Source: Roseiarcus sp963806935 (GTDB taxonomy: Bacteria > Pseudomonadota > Alphaproteobacteria > Rhizobiales > Beijerinckiaceae). From it: a DNA stretch of 64,000 nt. The stretch covers positions 29,660-93,659 of the forward strand of contig CAWEAT010000048.1 of NCBI GenBank assembly GCA_963806935.1, written 5' to 3'. This document shows, piece by piece, positions 19,123 to 27,014 of the stretch (position 1 is its first letter; every line of letters starts with the position of its first letter). The translations under genes and the position numbers were made by a program. The notes below the pieces were generated by a model. That model made no database searches, had not been told where the DNA came from, and saw only the letters and a list, made by a program, of their open reading frames with translations.

Positions 19123-20544
19123 ATGGCCAAGTTTCGTTCTTCTTATGTCTGCCAGAATTGCGGGGCCGTCACCCAGCGCTGGCAAGGCAAATGCGAATCG
19201 TGCGGCGAGTGGAATACGATCATCGAAGAAGCGGCGGCGCTCGGCGTCGGCGGCGCGGCCGCACGCAGGGGAGCGGCGGGCCGGCCGTTCGCGCTCGAGG
19301 ATCTGTCCGGCGCGTCCAGGTTCGAGCCGCGACTTGTCACCGGGCTCGCTGAGCTCGATCGCGTGGCCGGGGGCGGGTTCGTGTCCGGATCCGCGACGCT
19401 GATCGGCGGCGAGCCGGGCATCGGCAAGTCGACGCTCCTGATCCAGGCCTGCGCCGCGGTCGCGCGCTCCGGCGGTCGGGTCGTCTACGTCTCGGGCGAG
19501 GAATCGACCGCGCAGGTCCGTCTGCGCGCGGCGCGGCTCGGGCTCGCCGACGCATCCGTGCAGCTTGCGGCGCAAACCTTCATCGAGGATATCGTCGCGA
19601 CGCTCGGCTCAGGCGACGCGCCGAGGCTGGTGGTCATTGATTCGATCCAGACCATGTGGAGCGACGCGATCGAATCGGCGCCCGGGACGGTGAGCCAGGT
19701 GCGCGGCTCCGTGCAGGCGCTGATCCGATTCGCCAAGGCAAGCGGCGCGGCTTTGCTGCTGGTCGGGCATGTGACCAAGGACGGCCAGATCGCCGGCCCG
19801 CGCGTCGTCGAGCATATGGTCGACGCAGTCTTCTCCTTCGAGGGCGACGGCGCTCATGCTTTCCGCCTGCTGCGCGCGGCCAAGAACCGATTCGGCGCGA
19901 CCGACGAGGTCGGGGTTTTCGAGATGACCGGCGGCGGCCTTCGGGAAGTGCCGAACCCCTCGGCGCTGTTCCTGGCCGATCGCGATGGGGCCGCCAATCC
20001 GGGCGCGGCGGTGTTTGCAGGCGTCGAGGGCGCGCGGCCGCTTCTGGTCGAGATCCAGGCCCTGGTCGCGCCGACGACGCTCGGCACCCCGCGCCGCTCG
20101 GTGGTCGGCTGGGAGCCGAGCCGGCTCGCGATGGTGCTCGCGGTCCTCGAGGCCCACGGCGGACTGAAGCTCGGGCAGTATGACGTCTATCTCAACGTCG
20201 CCGGGGGCTTGCGGATCGTGGAGCCGGCGGCCGACCTTGCGGCGGCTGCGGCGCTGATATCCTCGCTCACCGGCGCGAGCTTGCCGCCGGATGCGGTGTA
20301 TTTCGGTGAAATTGCGCTGTCGGGCGCGGTGCGAGCGGTCGCTCATCCCGGCTTGCGCCTCAAGGAGGCCGCCAAGCTCGGATTCGCCACGGCGTTCGCG
20401 CCGCCCTCGCCGCGCGGCGACGGCGAAATCGCAAACATCGCCGTCCAGCCGACGGCAACGGTGGCGACGCTCGTTGCGTTGATTGCCGCGAGCGCCGTCG
20501 AGACGAGAGCGGCGCGTGCGAGCGCCTCGGCTCGCATGGGGTGA
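19123..20544 (+). CDS. radA: DNA repair protein RadA
   Basis: 473 residues. An N-terminal zinc finger (CQNCGAVTQRWQGKCESCGEW) is followed by a RecA-like ATPase core with Walker A GGEPGIGKST, the RadA-specific KNRFG motif, and a C-terminal Lon-protease-like domain ending with repeated hydrophobic strands. RadA drives branch migration of recombination intermediates. The start ATG at 19123 gives the classic MAKFRSSYVCQNCG N-terminus. The order radA-cvpA-purF is common in alphaproteobacteria. Confidence 0.97.
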   Translation: MAKFRSSYVCQNCGAVTQRWQGKCESCGEWNTIIEEAAALGVGGAAARRGAAGRPFALEDLSGASRFEPRLVTGLAELDRVAGGGFVSGSATLIGGEPGIGKSTLLIQACAAVARSGGRVVYVSGEESTAQVRLRAARLGLADASVQLAAQTFIEDIVATLGSGDAPRLVVIDSIQTMWSDAIESAPGTVSQVRGSVQALIRFAKASGAALLLVGHVTKDGQIAGPRVVEHMVDAVFSFEGDGAHAFRLLRAAKNRFGATDEVGVFEMTGGGLREVPNPSALFLADRDGAANPGAAVFAGVEGARPLLVEIQALVAPTTLGTPRRSVVGWEPSRLAMVLAVLEAHGGLKLGQYDVYLNVAGGLRIVEPAADLAAAAALISSLTGASLPPDAVYFGEIALSGAVRAVAHPGLRLKEAAKLGFATAFAPPSPRGDGEIANIAVQPTATVATLVALIAASAVETRAARASASARMG

Positions 20545-20636
20545 CGAACTGGGGCGGCTTGGTTATAAGGCGCTCGCGCCGGCCGCCGGACGGCGCTTGA
20601 AGACATTGAACCGTCCCGACGAGGTTCGCTCGAAAA

Positions 20637-21371
20637 ATGCCCTCTTATCTCGATCTCGCGGTTCTCGGCATCGTTCTCGTCTCGGCGCTATTGTCGATGA
20701 TGCGCGGGTTCAGTCGCGAGGTTCTGGCCATCGCCTCGTGGGCGGCGGCGGCGGCGGCCGCCTATTACTTCTATCCACTCGTTTTGCCCTACCTCGCTCC
20801 CTATATCCACAAGGAGATCATCGCCCAGGCGGCTGCGGCGGCGATCGTGTTCTTCGTTACGCTGATCATCGTCTCGTTGTTCACGGTACGCTTGTCGGAC
20901 GCGATCCTCGACAGCAAGATCGGCGCCTTGGATCGGACGCTTGGGTTCGTGTTTGGAGTTGCGAGGGGGTTCCTGCTCGCGGTCGTCGCCTTCGCCATCT
21001 TCAACTGGCTGGTTTCGGAGAAGCAGCAGCCGGAATGGGTCAAAAACGCCAGGACAAGGCCGATCCTCACCGAGACGGCCGATCGAATCGTCGCCCTGCT
21101 GCCCGAGGACGCGGCTACGACCGTGGACGGCTGGATCAAATCGCGCGCGAGCGCCGCGACCAACGAACTGGCGGCGCCGTCGACGGACAGTTCGGCGGCG
21201 TCGACCCCCAGGACGAGTGCCGATCCGCCGGTAGCGACCCCGGCTCCTGCAGCGCCGAAGAAGGGCGAATCGAATGCGGGGGCGAACGGTTCGGCGATGG
21301 ACAAGCAGAAACTGGACGCCTTGATCAACAAGAACGTTCCGGCGCCCTTCGCGCCGGCGCCAAAACCGTGA
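20637..21371 (+). CDS. cvpA: CvpA family membrane protein
   Basis: 244 residues. Four membrane helices occupy the first 140 residues, with the family segments LDLAVLGIVLVSALLSMMRG and SRE at the start and GFVFGVARGFLL later. A Pro/Ala/Ser-rich cytoplasmic or periplasmic tail of about 80 residues is probably disordered. CvpA is required for colicin V production in E. coli and, in several bacteria, for envelope integrity. Its stop overlaps the purF ATG (TGATG), so the two are translationally coupled. Confidence 0.9.
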   Translation: MPSYLDLAVLGIVLVSALLSMMRGFSREVLAIASWAAAAAAAYYFYPLVLPYLAPYIHKEIIAQAAAAAIVFFVTLIIVSLFTVRLSDAILDSKIGALDRTLGFVFGVARGFLLAVVAFAIFNWLVSEKQQPEWVKNARTRPILTETADRIVALLPEDAATTVDGWIKSRASAATNELAAPSTDSSAASTPRTSADPPVATPAPAAPKKGESNAGANGSAMDKQKLDALINKNVPAPFAPAPKP

Positions 21372-22861
21372 TGGGCGAGGCTTCGTCCATCCCCTCCGAC
21401 GCGCCGGGCGAGACCGGCCTCGATCTCGACGATGATCGCTTGCGCGAGCATTGCGGGGTGTTTGGCATCTTCAATCATCCCGACGCGGCGGCGATTGTCG
21501 CCCTCGGGCTGCACGCGCTGCAGCATCGCGGACAGGAAGCGGCCGGCATCGTCGCCTACGACGGCGTGCGGTTTCACTCCGAGCGCCGCCAGGGGCTGGT
21601 CGGCGATCACTTCTCCAGCGGCGCGACCATCGACCGCCTTCCGGGACGCCTGGCGATCGGCCATGTGCGCTATTCGACCACCGGCGAGACCATCCTGCGC
21701 AATGTTCAGCCGCTATTCGCCGAACTCGAGGCCGGCGGCCTCGCAGTCGCCCATAACGGCAACCTGACCAACGGGCTGACGCTGAGGCGGGAGCTCATTC
21801 GCGGGGGCGCTATCTGCCAGTCGACAACCGACACCGAAGTTGTGCTGCTGCTGGCCGCCCGGTCGCGCCGTCCCAAGATCGTCGACCGCTTCGTCGAGGC
21901 GCTGGCGGAGATCGAGGGCGCCTACGCGCTCGTGGCGCTGACCAACAAGAAGCTGATCGGCGCCCGTGATCCGCTCGGCATCCGTCCGCTTGTGCTCGGC
22001 GAGCTCGACGGCAGCCCGATTCTGTGCTCGGAGACCTGCGCGCTCGACATTATCGGGGCGAAATTCGTTCGCGACGTCGAGAACGGCGAAGTCGTCGTCA
22101 TCGACGGTGAGGGCGTCAAGAGCTTCTTTCCCCTGCCGAGGCTGCCGGCGCGGCCCTGCATCTTCGAATATATCTATTTCGCCCGGCCGGACTTGATCGT
22201 CGGCGGCCGATCCGTGTACGACGCCCGCAAGGCGATGGGAGCGGAGCTGGCGCGCGAGGCCCCGGCCGAGGCGGATGTCGTCGTGCCGGTCCCCGATTCC
22301 GGCGTTCCGGCGGCAATCGGTTATGCCCGCGCCTGCGGCCTGCCGTTCGAGCTCGGCATCATTCGCAACCATTATGTCGGGCGCACGTTCATTCAGCCGA
22401 GCCAGTCGGTTCGCGAGCTTGGCGTCAGGATGAAGCACAACGCCAACCGCGCCGTGGTCGAGGGCAAGCGGATCGTGCTGATCGACGACTCGATCGTGCG
22501 CGGCACGACCAGCGTCAAGATCATGCAGATGATGCGGGACGCGGGCGCGCGCGAGGTCCACTTCCGCATTTCATCGCCGCCGATCGCGTACCCGGATTTT
22601 TACGGCATCGACACGCCCGAGCGCGACAAGCTGCTCGCGGCGCGCATGGACCTCGAAGGGATGCGGCGGTTTGTCGGCGCCGACAGTCTCGCGTTCCTGT
22701 CGGTCGACGGCATTTATCGCGCCATGGGCTATCCCGGCCGCAACTTGAGACAGCCGCAGTTCACCGATCATTGCTTCACCGGCGACTATCCCACACGCCT
22801 CGCCGATCAGCTCGGCGAGCCGGGACGGCAGCAGTTGTCGCTGCTGGCGGAGGCGAGCTGA
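21371..22861 (+). CDS. purF: Amidophosphoribosyltransferase PurF
   Basis: 496 residues; first committed step of purine synthesis, transferring the glutamine amide to PRPP. A propeptide of about 30 residues precedes the catalytic Cys of EHCGVFGIF, which is freed by self-cleavage. The N-terminal Ntn glutaminase domain is followed by a phosphoribosyltransferase domain with the PRPP loop VLIDDSIVRGTTS. An open frame extends much further upstream, but the ATG at 21371 that overlaps the cvpA stop is the natural start. Confidence 0.97.
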   Translation: MGEASSIPSDAPGETGLDLDDDRLREHCGVFGIFNHPDAAAIVALGLHALQHRGQEAAGIVAYDGVRFHSERRQGLVGDHFSSGATIDRLPGRLAIGHVRYSTTGETILRNVQPLFAELEAGGLAVAHNGNLTNGLTLRRELIRGGAICQSTTDTEVVLLLAARSRRPKIVDRFVEALAEIEGAYALVALTNKKLIGARDPLGIRPLVLGELDGSPILCSETCALDIIGAKFVRDVENGEVVVIDGEGVKSFFPLPRLPARPCIFEYIYFARPDLIVGGRSVYDARKAMGAELAREAPAEADVVVPVPDSGVPAAIGYARACGLPFELGIIRNHYVGRTFIQPSQSVRELGVRMKHNANRAVVEGKRIVLIDDSIVRGTTSVKIMQMMRDAGAREVHFRISSPPIAYPDFYGIDTPERDKLLAARMDLEGMRRFVGADSLAFLSVDGIYRAMGYPGRNLRQPQFTDHCFTGDYPTRLADQLGEPGRQQLSLLAEAS

Positions 22862-22924
22862 AGCAGGCCACCGCCCTAAAGGCGCAATTGCAGGCCCGCT
22901 GACCGACGCTGTTGTCTACAGACG

Positions 22925-23050
22925 CTACTGGAAGAGCTTGAGCGCGTTGACCAGCGTTCCGTAGATTCCCCACACGAGCGGGATGCCGACGAAGCCCCAG
23001 GCGAGCACGAGCTCGAGCGTGGTCGTGCCGCCGTTATTGTCGCCGTTCAT
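22925..23050 (-). CDS. Small membrane subunit accompanying the OFA-type MFS transporter
   Basis: A 41-residue protein, MNGDNNGGTTTLELVLAW followed by a single membrane helix (GFVGIPLVWGIYGTLVNALKLF). The ATG has GGAGG upstream and lies only 11 bases after the MFS stop on the same strand. Very short proteins with 'LVL.W..VG.PL.WG...T...A..LF' are known to follow OFA-type MFS genes and are named 'MFS transporter small subunit'. The match in size, position and sequence is good; its role is not established. Confidence 0.75.
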   Translation of the reverse strand: MNGDNNGGTTTLELVLAWGFVGIPLVWGIYGTLVNALKLFQ

Positions 23051-23061
23051 TTCCGCCTCCC

Positions 23062-24459
23062 TCACGCCACGCCGACGGCGTCATCGACCGTTTCGGCAGC
23101 CATGTGGTGCCTGTCGTCGACCGCCTGGATCAGGAAATTGGCGATGAAGCCGACGACCAGAAGCCCGGCCATGATGTACATGGTGACGTTATAGGCCTGG
23201 GCCTTCGGCACGCCGCTGTCGATCTGGTATTGCCGGATATAGTTGACCAGCACCGGACCGAGCACTCCCGCGACCGACCACGCGGTGATGAGCATGCCGT
23301 GAATCGCGCCGACGTAGCGGGTCCCGAACATGTCGTGAAGATAGGCCGGCACGGTCGCAAAACCGCCGCCGTACATGCTCAGAATGACGCAGAAGCAGAG
23401 AACGAACAGGGCCAGATTCCCGGCGCCGCCGAAATACGGAACGAGCGCATAGAGCACGAACCCGAGCGCGAAGAAGACGAAATAGGTGTTCTTGCGGCCG
23501 ATGTAGTCGGAGGTCGAGGCCCAGAAGAAGCGTCCACCCATGTTGAAAATGCTGAGCAGCCCGACGAAGCCGCCGGCGGCGGCGGCGGTGACGCGGCCCG
23601 GGAACATTTCCTGGCTCATCGCCGAAGCCTGGCCCAGCACGCCGATTCCCGCCGTCACGTTCATGCACAAGACGATCCAGATGAACCAGAACTGCGGGGT
23701 CTTCAGCGCTTGATAGACGTAGACGTCTTTGGTGGTGACGAGCTTCCTGGGCTGAGTTGCCGGAACGTAGTTTTCTGGCTTCCAGCCCGGCGGCGGCACC
23801 CGGACGATCGCCGCGCCGACAAGCATGAAGCAGGTATAGACCAGTCCGAGAACGATGAACGTCTCGACGACCCCGACGTGCGTCGGGGTTGAGAAAACGC
23901 TCATCAGCCACACCGAAAGCGGCGCGGCGATCATGGCCGCGCCGCCGAAGCCCATGATCGCCATGCCGGTCGCCATGCCGGGCCGGTCGGGAAACCACTT
24001 CATCAGCGTCGACACCGGCGAGATGTAGCCGAGTCCCAGGCCGCAGCCGCCAAGCACGCCATAGCCGAGATAAACGATCCAGAGCTGGTGCACCGACACG
24101 CCAAACGCGCTGACCAGGAACCCGCCGCCGAAGCACAGCGCCGCGGCGAACATCGCCCGCCGCGGGCCGCCTTCCTCGACCCAGCGGCCGAACACCGCCG
24201 CCGAGGCGCCGAGGAAGAAAATGGCGATCGAGAAGATCCAGCCGAGATCGGTGAGCTTCCAGTCGTCGGGCGCTGATTTCGCGATCCCGATCAGTTTGGA
24301 CATTGGGAGGTTGAAGACGCTGAACGCGTAAGCCTGGCCGATGCACAGATGAATGCATAAGGCCGCCGGCGGCACCATCCAACGGCTGAACCCCGGCTTG
24401 GCCACTGAATGGCTGCGGTCAAGAATCGACAAAAGGCCCATTTGCGCGCCCACCCTCAT
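23062..24459 (-). CDS. OFA-type (oxalate/formate antiporter-like) MFS transporter
   Basis: 465 residues with twelve membrane helices. The start region CIGQAYAFSVFNLP and GLGLGYISPVSTLMKWFPDRPGMATG are typical of the oxalate:formate antiporter family, as is GRFFWASTSDYIGRKNTYF in the second half. The family exchanges small carboxylates across the inner membrane. No oxalate-metabolism genes (frc, oxc) are nearby, so the substrate is open. The ATG at 24459 or the one at 24441, which has GAGGG upstream, could be the start. Confidence 0.85.
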   Translation of the reverse strand: MRVGAQMGLLSILDRSHSVAKPGFSRWMVPPAALCIHLCIGQAYAFSVFNLPMSKLIGIAKSAPDDWKLTDLGWIFSIAIFFLGASAAVFGRWVEEGGPRRAMFAAALCFGGGFLVSAFGVSVHQLWIVYLGYGVLGGCGLGLGYISPVSTLMKWFPDRPGMATGMAIMGFGGAAMIAAPLSVWLMSVFSTPTHVGVVETFIVLGLVYTCFMLVGAAIVRVPPPGWKPENYVPATQPRKLVTTKDVYVYQALKTPQFWFIWIVLCMNVTAGIGVLGQASAMSQEMFPGRVTAAAAGGFVGLLSIFNMGGRFFWASTSDYIGRKNTYFVFFALGFVLYALVPYFGGAGNLALFVLCFCVILSMYGGGFATVPAYLHDMFGTRYVGAIHGMLITAWSVAGVLGPVLVNYIRQYQIDSGVPKAQAYNVTMYIMAGLLVVGFIANFLIQAVDDRHHMAAETVDDAVGVA

Positions 24460-24590
24460 TTTTTACATGCCAAGATCGCCTAGATGCCGCGATTTGGCAA
24501 TGCCTGCGGGATTTTTCTCCGTAGGTATTTTTCCCAATCGACGCGAATGGCGGCGAAATTCGCGGCGGGTCGCCGGCATTCCCGGGCGCT

Positions 24591-24608
24591 CCTTCACATT
24601 CCTGTCAT
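24591..24608 (+). promoter_or_regulatory. Possible Pho box upstream of the phosphate transporter
   Basis: CCTTCAC (24591-24597) and CTGTCAT (24602-24608) are separated by four bases. This is the 11-base spacing of the PhoB direct repeat CTGTCAT-N4-CTGTCAT. The second half-site is a perfect match; the first matches the CTGTCAC variant at five of seven bases. It lies 45 bases upstream of the PiT start codon, which makes phosphate control plausible. Confidence 0.45.
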
Positions 24609-24652
24609 GCGGGGTCGCGATAGATCGGGGTCAAACGGGCCAGGGAGATTTC

Positions 24653-26272
24653 ATGTCCGCCGCATTCGACGCTCGACTCGGTCCTCACGCCGAAGCGCCG
24701 GTCAAGCCGCACCTCGATCATCCGGTCGACCCCCGATTTGCGCTCGGCATCCTTGCGGTCCTCGCCGTCGGCCTGTTCTACATGGCCTATTCGATCCGAT
24801 CGGACATTTCGGCGGCCGGCGGCGGGCCGACGACCATCGTGCCGTTCCTCCTGCTCGGCGTCGCGTTGCTGATTGCGCTCGGCTTCGAATTCGTCAACGG
24901 CTTCCACGACACGGCCAACGCTGTCGCCACTGTCATTTATACCCACGCATTGCCCGCGCAGGTCGCGGTCGTCTGGTCGGGCTGCTGGAATCTACTTGGC
25001 GTGCTGGCGTCGACCGGCGCGGTCGCTTTCGGCATCGTGTCCCTGCTGCCGGTCGAGCTCATTCTCCAGGTCGGCTCGGCCGCCGGCTACGCCATGGTGT
25101 TCGCGCTGCTCATCTCCGCGATCATCTGGAACCTGGGCACCTGGTGGCTCGGCATTCCCGCTTCGAGCTCGCACACGCTGATCGGCTCGATCGTCGGCGT
25201 CGGGGTGGCCAATGCGTTGATTCGCGGCCAGAACGGCACAGCCGGGGTGGATTGGGACCAGGTGACGAAAGTCGGCGAGGCGCTGCTGTTCTCGCCGCTG
25301 TTCGGCTTTACCCTGTCGGCGCTTCTGCTCCTGGCGATGAAGTCCGTCATTCGCGTGCCGGAACTTTACACCGCCCCGACCACGAACAAGCCGCCGTCGC
25401 CCTGGATCCGTGGATTGCTGGTTCTTACCTGCACGCTGGTCTCGTTCTTTCACGGCTCCAATGATGGCCAGAAGGGCATGGGCCTGATCATGTTGATCCT
25501 GATCGGCGTCGCCCCGACGGCTTATGCGCTGAACCGCGCGCCGGCCGAAAATCACGCCGCCCAGTTCGTCACGGCGGCCCACGCCGCTTCGAAGATCGTC
25601 GAAGCCCATGGCGCTGGATACAATATCACCGGCGATCCCCGCCCCGCGGTGACGGCATATGTTCACTCCCACATCATTTCCGAGGGCACCTACCCGTCAC
25701 TTGCGGTCCTGACCAAGGAGATCAGCGACTCGGTCGAGCAATACGGCTCCGTCGCCAAGACGCCGCTCGACAAGGTCCAGAACCTTCGCAACGACATGTA
25801 CCTCGCATCGGAGGGTTTCCGGGTCCTGGCGAAGGACAAGGAGAGCGAGCTGTCGGCCGCGGACAAGGCTCAGATCGGCGCCTTCAAGAAAGAGCTCGAC
25901 GGGGCGACCAAGTTCATTCCGCTGTGGGTCAAGATCTGCGTGGCGATCGCGCTCGGTCTCGGCACGATGGTCGGCTGGAAGCGCATCGTTGTGACGGTCG
26001 GCGAGAAGATCGGCAAGACCCACCTGACCTACGGCCAGGGCGCGGCGGCGGAGCTCATCGCCGCAGCGACGATCGGCGCAGCCGACGGGTTCGGCCTGCC
26101 GGTGTCGACGACCCACGTTCTGTCGTCCGGCGTCGCGGGCACAATGGTCGCCAACGGCTCGGGAATGCAGTGGTCTACGGTCCGCAGCATCGCGATGGCC
26201 TGGGTGCTGACGCTGCCGGCGGCGATGATCATGTCCGGCTTGCTGTACGTTATCTTCCGCCAGATTTTCTGA
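24653..26272 (+). CDS. PiT-family inorganic phosphate transporter
   Basis: 539 residues from the ATG at 24653, with AGGGAGA upstream; a much longer frame exists but lacks support. The two PiT signature repeats are present: NGFHDTANAVATVIYT in the first half and FFHGSNDGQKGMGLIML in the second. A soluble insert of about 130 residues separates the membrane halves (around EISDSVEQYG..KTPLDKVQNLR). It imports metal-phosphate with protons at the inner membrane. A strong terminator follows. Confidence 0.93.
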   Translation: MSAAFDARLGPHAEAPVKPHLDHPVDPRFALGILAVLAVGLFYMAYSIRSDISAAGGGPTTIVPFLLLGVALLIALGFEFVNGFHDTANAVATVIYTHALPAQVAVVWSGCWNLLGVLASTGAVAFGIVSLLPVELILQVGSAAGYAMVFALLISAIIWNLGTWWLGIPASSSHTLIGSIVGVGVANALIRGQNGTAGVDWDQVTKVGEALLFSPLFGFTLSALLLLAMKSVIRVPELYTAPTTNKPPSPWIRGLLVLTCTLVSFFHGSNDGQKGMGLIMLILIGVAPTAYALNRAPAENHAAQFVTAAHAASKIVEAHGAGYNITGDPRPAVTAYVHSHIISEGTYPSLAVLTKEISDSVEQYGSVAKTPLDKVQNLRNDMYLASEGFRVLAKDKESELSAADKAQIGAFKKELDGATKFIPLWVKICVAIALGLGTMVGWKRIVVTVGEKIGKTHLTYGQGAAAELIAAATIGAADGFGLPVSTTHVLSSGVAGTMVANGSGMQWSTVRSIAMAWVLTLPAAMIMSGLLYVIFRQIF

Positions 26273-26300
26273 CCGGCGGGAATCGCCCGCTCGCCTCCGG

Positions 26301-26328
26301 GGTCCGCGCTCTTGGCGCGGACCTTTTT
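26301..26328 (+). terminator. Rho-independent terminator after the PiT gene
   Basis: A perfect 9-bp stem, GGTCCGCGC (26301-26309) and GCGCGGACC (26315-26323), encloses the loop TCTTG and is followed by TTTTT (26324-26328). It lies 29 bases after the PiT stop and before the converging exonuclease gene. Confidence 0.9.
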
Positions 26329-26345
26329 CATGAGGCGCTGAACGC

Positions 26346-27014
26346 TCAGCCGCCGCCGAACTGAGTGAATTGCTTCGCGCGATGGCGCGGAATGCGAATG
26401 CTGCGCGCCTTAAGGTCCGCGAGCGCGACATACATCATCGCCGTCATCAGGGCGTCGGAGAAGGCGTCGTGCTGGTCGAGCAGGGGCAAGCCGAGATCTG
26501 CGCGGATGGCGGCGAAACTAAGATCGACCTGCACGCCGGGGGGCGCGTCGCGGTATTTGCGCTCGTAGTAGAGCCCGGAGACCTCGATCCGGCGGTTGGG
26601 CAGCTCGATTCCGATGAGCCGCCGTGCGTGCTTGTTGATCATCGCGACGTCGAATTCGAGGTAGTAGCCGACCAACGGCCGCGAGCCGATGAAGCGCAAG
26701 AGCTCCGGCAGGACCTCCTCGATCGTTCGGCCGCCGGCCACGTCGCCTTCGCGCAGGCGATGGACCTTGATCGCCTCTGCTTTCATTCTCGCGCTGGGTC
26801 TGACCATCGCCTCGAACCGGGCGCTCGCAAGAATCCGGGCGCCGCGAATGGGAATGGCGGCGACGGTCACGATGTCGTCCCGAAGCGGATCGAGCCCGGT
26901 CGTTTCGCAGTCGATCGCGACCGCTTCCCCGGCGGGCGGCTCGTCGAACAGGAAGCGAAACGCCGGGTCGCGCAAGAGATGCTGGTGAATGCGCCGCTTG
27001 ATCGCGAGCCACAT
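26346..27014 (-). CDS. DnaQ-like 3'-5' exonuclease
   Basis: 222 residues of the DEDDh exonuclease fold. ExoI is AIDCETTGLDPLRDDIV (DxE), ExoII lies around GYYLEFDVAMINKH, and ExoIII is QHDAFSDALMT with the catalytic His and Asp. It resembles the epsilon-type proofreading domain but is a stand-alone protein. The ATG overlaps the stop of the DUF294 gene (ATGA). DUF294 plus DnaQ-like exonuclease is a recurrent pair in proteobacteria, suggesting a shared nucleotide-signalling or turnover role. Confidence 0.88.
   Translation of the reverse strand: MWLAIKRRIHQHLLRDPAFRFLFDEPPAGEAVAIDCETTGLDPLRDDIVTVAAIPIRGARILASARFEAMVRPSARMKAEAIKVHRLREGDVAGGRTIEEVLPELLRFIGSRPLVGYYLEFDVAMINKHARRLIGIELPNRRIEVSGLYYERKYRDAPPGVQVDLSFAAIRADLGLPLLDQHDAFSDALMTAMMYVALADLKARSIRIPRHRAKQFTQFGGG

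Noticed and set aside
24353..24652. Upstream extension of the PiT frame
   Set aside because: It covers the divergent promoter region and the start of the MFS gene and lacks any ribosome site; the ATG at 24653 has one.
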